Shown here: positions 47,412-54,565 of the stretch, piece by piece
Layout of the letters: every line of letters begins with the position of its first letter
How positions within the stretch are numbered: the first letter of the stretch is position 1
From: JAKPAM01 sp047601745
GTDB taxonomy: Bacteria > Pseudomonadota > Gammaproteobacteria > Burkholderiales > Burkholderiaceae_E
Length of the DNA stretch: 64,000 nucleotides
Direction of reading: 5' to 3'
Assembly: GCA_047601745.1 (NCBI GenBank)
Contig: JASGIS010000001.1
Location: forward strand, 6,386,001-6,450,000
Translations under genes and position numbers: made by a program
Notes under the pieces: model-generated
What the model saw: the letters and a program-made list of their open reading frames with translations, nothing else
Told to the model about the DNA's origin: nothing
Databases searched by the model: none

Positions 47412-48410
47412 ATGACCGCCTCTCGTCGCCGCCTGCTGCGGCAAGCGATCGCCGTCGCCGGCGCCTCGGCCGCCGGATCCTTGTTCACCGTCCCCAGCGC
47501 CCGGGCGCAGGCCGCCGCGTGGCCCAGCCGCCCGCTGCGGCTGATCGTGCCGTTTCCGCCGGGCGGCGCGACCGACAACGTCGCCCGGGTCCTGGTCAAG
47601 GCGCTGTCGCAATCGCTGGGCCAGCAGGTCGTCATCGACAACCGCGCGGGCGCCAACGGCCGGCTCGGTACCGAACTGGCGGCGCAGGCGGCGGCCGACG
47701 GCCAGACGCTGCTGTTCGGCGGCATCGGCCCGCTGACGATCGCGCCGCACCTGGACAAGGTCCCTTATGACCCGGCCCGCGATTTCACGCCGGTCAGTTG
47801 CGTCGTGTTCTACGACTCGGTGCTGGTGGCGAATCCGTCGCTGCCGGCCGACGACATCCGCGGCCTGATCGCCTACCTGAAGCGTCCGGACACCCGCGCC
47901 AACTATGCGTCATCGGGAAGCGGCGGCCCTTATCACATGGGATTCGAGCTGTTCAAGGCGCTGGCCGGCGTCGAGATCAACCACGTCCCGTACAAAGGCG
48001 ACGGCCCGGCGATCATCGACCTGGCCGCCGGCAACGTCCAGTGCATGATCACGTCGACGTCGGCGGCGATGCCGCAGATCCGCGCCGGCCGGATCAAGGT
48101 GCTGGCCAGCGCCGGCTCGCGCCGCGCGGCGCTGTTTCCGGAGATCGGCACGATCGCCGAACAGGGCGTGCCCGGTTATTCGCTCGATGCCTGGGGCGGC
48201 CTGATCGGCCCGGCCGGGCTCGCGCCGGCGATCGTCACGACGCTGTACGAGGCGGTCCGGCAGGCGGCGACCGACCCGGCGCTGGCCGAGGGCTTCGCCG
48301 CGCAGGGCGGCGCGTTCATCGGGAACCGGCCCGACGAGTTCGCGGCGTTCCTGGCGAGCGAGTTCCGGAAGTGGGGCCAGTTGATCCGCGAGCGCCGGCT
48401 GAATGTCTAG
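47412..48410 (+). CDS. Bug/TctC-family binding protein with Tat-type signal
   Basis: This 332-aa solute-binding protein has a twin-arginine-type signal (SRRRLLRQAIAVAG, cleavage near ARAQA) in contrast to the Sec signals of the other two Bug proteins here. Family signatures are VPFPPGGATDNVARV, DNRAGANGRLG and NHVPYKGDGPAI. It lies 6 nt after the crotonase gene. Its last 95 nt overlap the convergent LysR gene. Confidence 0.92.
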   Translation: MTASRRRLLRQAIAVAGASAAGSLFTVPSARAQAAAWPSRPLRLIVPFPPGGATDNVARVLVKALSQSLGQQVVIDNRAGANGRLGTELAAQAAADGQTLLFGGIGPLTIAPHLDKVPYDPARDFTPVSCVVFYDSVLVANPSLPADDIRGLIAYLKRPDTRANYASSGSGGPYHMGFELFKALAGVEINHVPYKGDGPAIIDLAAGNVQCMITSTSAAMPQIRAGRIKVLASAGSRRAALFPEIGTIAEQGVPGYSLDAWGGLIGPAGLAPAIVTTLYEAVRQAATDPALAEGFAAQGGAFIGNRPDEFAAFLASEFRKWGQLIRERRLNV

Positions 48411-49383
48411 GCTCCGGCCGGATCCTGGCCGGCGGGCGCGCGGCCGACGATGGACTTGCGGCGGCCGGCGGCCTCGCGGCGCTTCGCGAACCGGCCGTCT
48501 CGGGCACGTCGAGCATGCCTTGCAGCGCGACCAGCGCCCGGGCCAGCACCGGCGAACGGTTGTCGGGATTCCAGGCCAGCGCCAGCTCGACGGTCGGGCT
48601 CGCGTGCAGCCGCAGGAAACGCACGTCCGGAAAACCGGCGGCCGTCAGCCACCGCGGGACGATGCTCACGCCGGCGCCGATCGACACCAGGCTGATCATC
48701 GCCAGCATGTCGCGCGCCCGATGCGGGATCGACGGACTGAAGCCGGCCTGCAGGCAGGTGGCCACGATCAGGTCGTGCAGGCCGGGCGCGCTCTCGCGCG
48801 GCGGCAGGATGAAGCCGTCGTCGCGGAACGCCTCGAGCCGCGCCTGGCGCCGGCCCGCCATCGGATGCGACGCATGCACGGCCATCACCAGTTGATCGCG
48901 CACGATCGGCACGACGCGCAGCCCGTCGGTATCGGCCGGCAGATGCAGGAAGGCCAGGTCGATCTGCTGCATCCGCAGCGCGTGCGCCTGCTCGCTGCTG
49001 GTCAGGCCGTGCCAGATCACCGACACGCCGGGCAGGCGCTGCGCCAGGCACGCGTACAGCTCGCGCGCCCGCGCGAACGGCGCCGAGCTCATGAACCCGG
49101 CCCGCAGCAGCCCCGTTTCGCCGGACTGCGCGATGCGCACGACGCGCCGCAGGCCCTCGACGTCGCCGAGCAGGCGCCGCGCTTCGAGCATCAGCGCCTC
49201 GCCGGCCGCGGTCAGCCTGACCGAACGCTTGTTGCGATCGAACAGCAGCACGCCGAGGTCGGCCTCCAGCTTCTTGACGTGCTGCGTCAGCGGCGGCTGC
49301 GAGATGTGCAGCCGGGCCGCCGCGCGTCCGAAATGCAGTTCCTGCGCGACGGCCAGGAAGTAACGCAATCCCCGCAGATCCAT
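48316..49383 (-). CDS. LysR-family transcriptional regulator with run-on C-terminus
   Basis: This 355-aa protein has a standard LysR start (MDLRGLRYFLAVAQELHFGRAAARL; helix-turn-helix about 16-65) and effector domain to about residue 300. It is then followed by about 55 residues rich in Arg, Pro, Ser and Ala that have no LysR counterpart. The final 95 nt are antisense to the preceding Bug gene. This looks like loss of the original stop. It diverges from a CoA-transferase gene with only 19 bp between them, so it is the likely regulator of that gene. Confidence 0.88.
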   Translation of the reverse strand: MDLRGLRYFLAVAQELHFGRAAARLHISQPPLTQHVKKLEADLGVLLFDRNKRSVRLTAAGEALMLEARRLLGDVEGLRRVVRIAQSGETGLLRAGFMSSAPFARARELYACLAQRLPGVSVIWHGLTSSEQAHALRMQQIDLAFLHLPADTDGLRVVPIVRDQLVMAVHASHPMAGRRQARLEAFRDDGFILPPRESAPGLHDLIVATCLQAGFSPSIPHRARDMLAMISLVSIGAGVSIVPRWLTAAGFPDVRFLRLHASPTVELALAWNPDNRSPVLARALVALQGMLDVPETAGSRSAARPPAAASPSSAARPPARIRPEPRHSAGARGSTGPTSGTRSPGTPRTRRAGSR

Positions 49384-49402
49384 TCGACTTGCCGCCCGAC
49401 CG

Positions 49403-50674
49403 ATGATGCAGAACGACGATCCTAACCCAGCCCGCATCCCGGACAAGGACAGCCGTCCCACGCCGTTGCAGGGCCTGCGCGTGCTCGACATGTCGCGCGT
49501 ACTGGCCGGTCCATGGTGCGCGCAGTTGCTGGCCGATTTCGGCGCCGAGGTCATCAAGATCGAACGTCCGCGGCGAGGCGACGACAGCCGTAGCTGGTCG
49601 CCGTCGTTCGCGTCGACGATCGACCCGGCCGAACGGCAATCGGCGTACTTCTGCTCGGCCAACGGCGGCAAGCGATCGGTGACGATCGACTTCTCGCGGC
49701 CCGACGGCGCCGAACTGGTCCGCCGGCTCGCCGCGCGCAGCGACGTGCTGATCGAGAACTACAAGACCGGCACGCTGGCCCGGCACGGACTCGGCTACGA
49801 GCGGCTGCGCGCGCTCAATCCGCGGCTCGTCTACTGCTCGGTGACCGGCTTCGGCCAGACCGGTCCGTATCGGCAGCGCGCCGGTTACGACACGATCATC
49901 CAGGCGATGGGCGGGATGATGAGCATCACCGGCGAACGCGACGAGTTGCCCGGCGGCGGCCCGCAGCGCGCGGGCCTGCCCGTCATCGACCTGCTGACCG
50001 GCGTCTACGCGGGATTCGGCATCCTGGGCGCGTTGCGCGACCGGGACCGCAGCGGCGAAGGCCAGCACCTGGATCTGGCGCTGCTGGACGTCCACGTCGC
50101 CGCGCTGTCGTACTTCGGCATGAACTACCTGGCCTCGGGCGACGTGCCCCGCCGGATGGGCAACGCCAATCCGGTCACGTTTCCGAGCGGCACGTTCCGC
50201 GCGGCCGACGGCGAGGTCGTGATCCTGGTCGGCAACGACGGACAGTTCGCGCGCTTCTGCCAGACGCTGGGGATGCCCGAGCTGGCGCGCGATCCGCGCT
50301 TCGCGAGCTCGCCGGACCGGGTCGCCCATGCCGACGAGCTGCGGGCGCGGATCGCGCCGGCGCTGCGCGCGCGGCCGCGCGCGCACTGGATCGAAGCGCT
50401 CGAAGCGGCGGGCGTGCCGTGCGCGCCGATCAACGATCTGCAGGCCGTCTTCGACGACCCGCAGGTGCGGGCGCGGGCGAGCGTGCGCAACACCGTCCAT
50501 CCGGGGTTCGGCCGGATCCCGCGGATCGCCAATCCGATCCGGATGTCGGCGTCGCGGCTGACGCAGGACCGGCCGGCGCCGCTGCTCGGCGAGGACACCG
50601 ACGAGATCCTCGGGCACCTGCTGTCGCTGGACGCGGCGCGGATCGCCGCATTGCGCGCCGCCGGCGTCATCTGA
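49403..50674 (+). CDS. CaiB/BaiF family (class III) CoA-transferase
   Basis: This 423-aa enzyme has the family III landmarks LRVLDMSRVLAGPWCAQLL, the likely catalytic Asp196 in VIDLLTGVYAGFG, and a SGEGQHLDLALLD segment. It probably transfers CoA onto the acid taken up by the Bug proteins and handled by the crotonase-fold enzymes upstream. Adjacent ATGs at 49403 and 49406 are possible. Because the divergent LysR gene begins 20 bp away, the promoter must overlap LysR coding sequence or the start lies further downstream. Confidence 0.92.
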   Translation: MMQNDDPNPARIPDKDSRPTPLQGLRVLDMSRVLAGPWCAQLLADFGAEVIKIERPRRGDDSRSWSPSFASTIDPAERQSAYFCSANGGKRSVTIDFSRPDGAELVRRLAARSDVLIENYKTGTLARHGLGYERLRALNPRLVYCSVTGFGQTGPYRQRAGYDTIIQAMGGMMSITGERDELPGGGPQRAGLPVIDLLTGVYAGFGILGALRDRDRSGEGQHLDLALLDVHVAALSYFGMNYLASGDVPRRMGNANPVTFPSGTFRAADGEVVILVGNDGQFARFCQTLGMPELARDPRFASSPDRVAHADELRARIAPALRARPRAHWIEALEAAGVPCAPINDLQAVFDDPQVRARASVRNTVHPGFGRIPRIANPIRMSASRLTQDRPAPLLGEDTDEILGHLLSLDAARIAALRAAGVI

Positions 50675-50693
50675 CCACGGCCCGAAGCGCAAG

Positions 50694-50736
50694 CCTCGTC
50701 CTTCAGGGCGAGGAAACTCCCGCCTTCAGGCGGGAG
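50694..50736. mobile_element. Two adjacent hairpins resembling an IS200/IS605 right end (relict)
   Basis: CCTCGTCC-TTCA-GGGCGAGG (50694-50713) and CTCCCGCC-TTCA-GGCGGGAG (50717-50736) are near-perfect and perfect stems with the same TTCA loop, 3 nt apart, followed by TGACTCAC. Hairpins with CTTCAGG loops preceded by GCAAGCC are characteristic of the ends of IS200/IS605-family elements and their omega-RNA tails. No tnpA or tnpB coding sequence is present beside them, so at most this is a solo end. Confidence 0.55.
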
Positions 50737-50756
50737 TGACTCACGGTTCCTGGAAC

Positions 50757-50789
50757 GGCGGCCTCGTCGGAAGCGACGAGCCGGCCGCC
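50757..50789. other. Third hairpin in the intergenic region
   Basis: GGCGGC+CTCGTCG pairs with CGACGAG+GCCGCC, with a GAAG loop and a 3-nt bulge. No T-run follows. It may act with the preceding hairpins as an attenuator after the CoA-transferase gene. Between 50790 and 51073 I see no gene, only GC-rich sequence. Confidence 0.5.
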
Positions 50790-51073
50790 CCGCCCGCTCG
50801 CGACGGCGAAACGGGCCGCACGCGCGCGCCGGGGATTCACGCAAAAAGCCGCGACGCTCAGGCAAGATAGCGGACGATGACGCGGTTCTCCCGGTGGGAT
50901 CGCCGCCGGCCGCGCACCCGCCAGCCGGCCCGCGCGGCGACCGGCTGCCCGCCGCGGCGCCGCCGGGCGCCGCGGATCCGGCACGGTCGCCGACGAAGCC
51001 GGCGCGCGCGATCCGAATGAACCGCATCGTCCATATCAATCACGAGACCCTAGAACAGATTCGGAGGAAACAG

Positions 51074-53080
51074 ATGGCCGCGAACATCGCGAGGATCGTG
51101 CCGACGGCGCGATCGGGAGACACCAGCAAGATCGTCTCGGCCCGCGAGGCCGTGCAATTGATCCGCAACGGCGATACCGTCGCGATCGCGGGATTCGGCG
51201 GCATCGGCTTCGCCGAATCCGTCGTCAACGAACTCGCCGAGCTGTATAAGTCCAGCGATTCGGAGTTGGCCAGCATCGGCAAGCCGGGCGACCTGACCTT
51301 CTTCTTCACCGTTTCGATGGGCGACCTGCAAGGCCGAGGCATGGACCGTCTCGGTCAGCCGGGGCTCATCAAGCGCGTCTACAGCTCGCATTTCAGCTTC
51401 GCGCCCGGGCTTCAGCAACTGATCGCGGGCAACCAGATCGAGGCCTACAACATACCGCTCGGCCCGATGGCGCATCTGCTGCGCGACATCTCCGGCGGCA
51501 AGCCGGGCCATCTGTCGCGCGTGGGCCTCGGCACTTTCGCCGATCCGCGCTTCGGCGGCGCGAAGATGAACGCGAAGACGACCGAGGACATGATCGAGCT
51601 GATGACCGTCGACGGCAAGGAATACCTGTTGTACAAGGCCATGCCGCTGAATGTCGGGATCATTCGCGGCACGACGGCCGATCCGGACGGCAACATCACG
51701 ATGGAGCGCGAGGCGCTGACGATCGAGACCTTGTCGCTGGCGCTGGCCGTGCACAATTCCGGCGGGATCGTGATCGCGCAGGTCGAGCGCATCGCCGAGC
51801 GCGGCGCGCTCAATCCGCGACAGGTGAAGATTCCCGCGGCGCTGGTCGACTGCATCGTGCTGGCACCCGGCGAGACGCATTGGCAAACGACCGTCACCGC
51901 CTACAATCCGGCCTTCTCCTCCGAATTCCGGGTGCCGCTGACGTCGATCGAACCGATTCCGATGAGCGAGCGCAAGGTGATCGCGCGCCGCGCCGCGATG
52001 GAACTGCGCGCCAACAGCGTCGTCAATCTCGGCGTCGGCATGCCCGAGGGCGTCTCGTCCGTCGCGGCCGAGGAGAAGGTCGCCGACCTGATGACGCTGA
52101 CCACCGAGCCCGGCGTCATCGGCGGCATCCCGGCCGGCGGCCTGGATTTCGGCGCCGGCATCAATTGCCAGGCCGTGATCGACATGGGCTACCAGTTCGA
52201 TCTGTATGACGGCGGCGGCCTCGACATCGCCTTCCTCGGTCTCGCGCAGGCCGATCGCGAAGGCAACCTCAACGTCTCGCGTTTCGGTCCCAAGATCGCC
52301 GGCGCGGGCGGCTTCATCAACATCAGCCAGAACGCGAAGAAGGTCGTGTTCTGCGGCACGTTGACGACCGGCGGACTCCAGACCTCGATCGTCCAGGGCA
52401 AGCTCGTGATCGAACGCGACGGGCGCCAGAAGAAGTTCGTCGACGAGGTCGAGCAGCGCACGTTCTCGGGCCCCTATGCGGCGCAGACCGGCAAGGACGT
52501 GCTGTACGTCACCGAGCGCTGCGTGTTCCGGCTGACGCGGGAAGGGCTCGAACTGATCGAGGTCGCCCCGGGCATCGACATCCAGCGCGACATCCTCGAC
52601 AGGATGGACTTCGCGCCGATCGTGCGCGAGCCGCGCCTGATGGACGCGCGCATCTTCCGCGACGAGCCGATGGGGCTGCGCGAAGACATCCTGGAGATCC
52701 CGTTCGAGTCGCGCTTCAGCTACGACGAGGAGCGCAACATCCTGTTCGTCAACTTCTCGAAATACAAGGCCAAGACCAAGGAGCTGATCGATCACGGCAA
52801 GGACATCATCGCCTCGATCGTCGAACCGCTCGGACACAAGGTGTACGGCGTCATCAACTACGACGGCTTCGAGATCGACCCGGATCTGGAAGACTACTAC
52901 CTCGAATCGGTCCAGGACCTGATCCGCAAGTACTTCCACGGCGTGACCCGCTTCACGACCAGCGCGTTCATGCGCGCCAAGCTCGGCGAGCAACTCGAAA
53001 AACGCGGCGTGGCCCCGCACATCTTCGAGTCGGAGAAAGAGGCCAAGAACGCGCTGCGCGACACGCTCCAGTCGCGTTGA
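51074..53080 (+). CDS. Acetate/propionate-type CoA-transferase (YdiF/Pct-like) with C-terminal extension
   Basis: This 668-aa class I CoA-transferase has the two fused alpha and beta halves. The first begins VSAREAVQLIRNGDTVAIAGFGG. The second includes VNLGVGMPEGV and the catalytic Glu345 in TTEPGVIGG. The enzyme would exchange CoA between short-chain acids. Family members are usually about 520 aa. Residues from about 538 on (EIPFESRFSYDEERN to the end) form an extra 130-residue alpha/beta domain of unknown role, read in one open frame. The ATG follows GGAGG by 6 nt. Confidence 0.9.
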   Translation: MAANIARIVPTARSGDTSKIVSAREAVQLIRNGDTVAIAGFGGIGFAESVVNELAELYKSSDSELASIGKPGDLTFFFTVSMGDLQGRGMDRLGQPGLIKRVYSSHFSFAPGLQQLIAGNQIEAYNIPLGPMAHLLRDISGGKPGHLSRVGLGTFADPRFGGAKMNAKTTEDMIELMTVDGKEYLLYKAMPLNVGIIRGTTADPDGNITMEREALTIETLSLALAVHNSGGIVIAQVERIAERGALNPRQVKIPAALVDCIVLAPGETHWQTTVTAYNPAFSSEFRVPLTSIEPIPMSERKVIARRAAMELRANSVVNLGVGMPEGVSSVAAEEKVADLMTLTTEPGVIGGIPAGGLDFGAGINCQAVIDMGYQFDLYDGGGLDIAFLGLAQADREGNLNVSRFGPKIAGAGGFINISQNAKKVVFCGTLTTGGLQTSIVQGKLVIERDGRQKKFVDEVEQRTFSGPYAAQTGKDVLYVTERCVFRLTREGLELIEVAPGIDIQRDILDRMDFAPIVREPRLMDARIFRDEPMGLREDILEIPFESRFSYDEERNILFVNFSKYKAKTKELIDHGKDIIASIVEPLGHKVYGVINYDGFEIDPDLEDYYLESVQDLIRKYFHGVTRFTTSAFMRAKLGEQLEKRGVAPHIFESEKEAKNALRDTLQSR

Positions 53081-53179
53081 CGGCGCGAAGCCAGCACAAG
53101 GCCGCGGCGAAGCGGCGGGCCTCCATCGCGCCGCCAACTGCGGTATCGTGATCGGCACGCATCGACCGACGGCCCAGCC

Positions 53180-54163
53180 ATGGACTTCAAGGACTACTAC
53201 CAGATACTCGGCGTCAAGCCGGATGCTTCCGCCGAGGAGATCAAGAAAGCGTATCGCCGCCTGGCGCGCAAATACCACCCCGACGTCAGCGAGGAAAGCG
53301 ATGCCGCGGCGCGCATGAGCGAGATCAACGAGGCCAACTCGACCTTGTCCGATCCCGAGCGCCGCGAGGCCTACGATGCGCTGGCCGCGGCCCATCGTGC
53401 CGGCGGTCCGTTCGAACCGCCGCCGGACTGGGCACGACACTACGCCGGTGCGCGCCGCCGCGGCGGCGGCGCCCACGCCGGATTCGACGGCGGCACGGGG
53501 CCCGAGGCCCATGGATTCGAAGACGGCGCCGAGGCCGACTACAGCGAGTTCTTCTCGTCGCTGTTCGGCCGGCGCCGTGCGCGCGCGGCGGCCGGCCCGG
53601 ACGGGCAATACCGCTTCGACGGCGTCGATCAGCACGCCCCGCTGTCGGTCACGATCGCCGAGGCTTATCACGGCGGCGAGCGAACGATCCAGCTCGCCGA
53701 CGGCGAAGGCATGGTGCGCACGCTGCAGGTGCGGATTCCGAAAGGCGTGCGCGAAGGACAGCGGGTGCGACTGGCCGGCCAGGGCGTGCCCGGCCTGAAC
53801 GGCGGCAAGGCGGGCGACCTGTATCTGGAGATCCACCTGGACCCCGCGCCCGGGCTGCGGGTCGACGGCGTCGACGTCTACCAGCGACTCCCGGTCTCGC
53901 CGTGGGAAGCCGCGCTGGGCGGCAGCATCACCGCCGACACGGTCGCCGGCCCGGTCGAGATCACCGTGCCGCCGAACTCGCAGGCCGGCCGCAAACTGCG
54001 CCTGCGCGGCAAGGGGCTGCCGGCGCGCGAGCCCGGCGATCTGTATCTGGAGCTGGCCGTCGTCCTGCCGCCGGCCGACAACGACAAGGCACGCGAGTCG
54101 TACGCGCGGATGGCCCGCGACCTCGCCTTCGATCCGCGCGCGGGCGGCGCGTCGGCGGGCTGA
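53180..54163 (+). CDS. cbpA: DnaJ-like curved-DNA-binding co-chaperone
   Basis: This 327-aa J-domain protein has the HPD tripeptide at 33-35 in KYHPDVS, a Gly-rich/acidic linker (about 75-150) and two C-terminal substrate-binding domains (for example TLQVRIPKGVREGQRVRLAGQG). It lacks the zinc finger of DnaJ, as expected for CbpA. It stimulates DnaK and can bind curved DNA. The next gene encodes its modulator CbpM, 15 nt away. Confidence 0.93.
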   Translation: MDFKDYYQILGVKPDASAEEIKKAYRRLARKYHPDVSEESDAAARMSEINEANSTLSDPERREAYDALAAAHRAGGPFEPPPDWARHYAGARRRGGGAHAGFDGGTGPEAHGFEDGAEADYSEFFSSLFGRRRARAAAGPDGQYRFDGVDQHAPLSVTIAEAYHGGERTIQLADGEGMVRTLQVRIPKGVREGQRVRLAGQGVPGLNGGKAGDLYLEIHLDPAPGLRVDGVDVYQRLPVSPWEAALGGSITADTVAGPVEITVPPNSQAGRKLRLRGKGLPAREPGDLYLELAVVLPPADNDKARESYARMARDLAFDPRAGGASAG

Positions 54164-54178
54164 ACGGAGAAACCCACG

Positions 54179-54472
54179 ATGACGAATTCGAACCCGATCG
54201 CCGAAACGGTCGTGCTGACCGTCACCGAACTGGCGAGGGCTTGCCAGGTGACCGAAGCGTGGATCATCGAGCGCGTCGACACCGGCCTGATCGACGTCGA
54301 CACGGCCGGCGGCCCCGCGCAATGGCGCTTCGTCGACGCGCATCTGTCGCGCGTCCGCTGCATGGTGTCGATGGAGCGGCAGATGGACGCGAACCCGGAA
54401 CTGGCCGCGCTGGTCGCGGATCTGGTCGAACAGGTCAGGCAGTTGCGCGGACGATTGAAGGGTGTGGGTTAG
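54179..54472 (+). CDS. cbpM: Chaperone modulator CbpM
   Basis: This 97-aa MerR-like protein contains LTVTELARACQVTEAWIIERVDTGLI and an Arg-rich C-terminal helix, matching CbpM, which binds the J domain of CbpA and inhibits it. GGAGA lies 9 nt upstream of the ATG. The linkage to cbpA is the normal arrangement. Confidence 0.9.
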   Translation: MTNSNPIAETVVLTVTELARACQVTEAWIIERVDTGLIDVDTAGGPAQWRFVDAHLSRVRCMVSMERQMDANPELAALVADLVEQVRQLRGRLKGVG

Positions 54473-54509
54473 CGCGCGACCGGCGGATGTAAGGCTCGCC
54501 GACCTCGTC

Positions 54510-54557
54510 TCTCCAAGGACAGCAGGGGCCCGTGAAAGAGGCCCTCCCACTTGGAGA
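54510..54557 (+). promoter_or_regulatory. Stem-loop that can sequester the katE ribosome binding site
   Basis: TCTCCAAG (54510-54517) pairs perfectly with CTTGGAGA (54550-54557), which contains the GGAGA ribosome binding site of katE. An inner stem (AGGGGCC 54524-54530 with GGCCCT 54540-54545, one bulged G) closes a 9-nt loop. In RNA this would hide the site and could regulate translation, or it may mark processing between cbpM and katE. Confidence 0.65.
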
Positions 54558-54565
54558 TACGCGAG

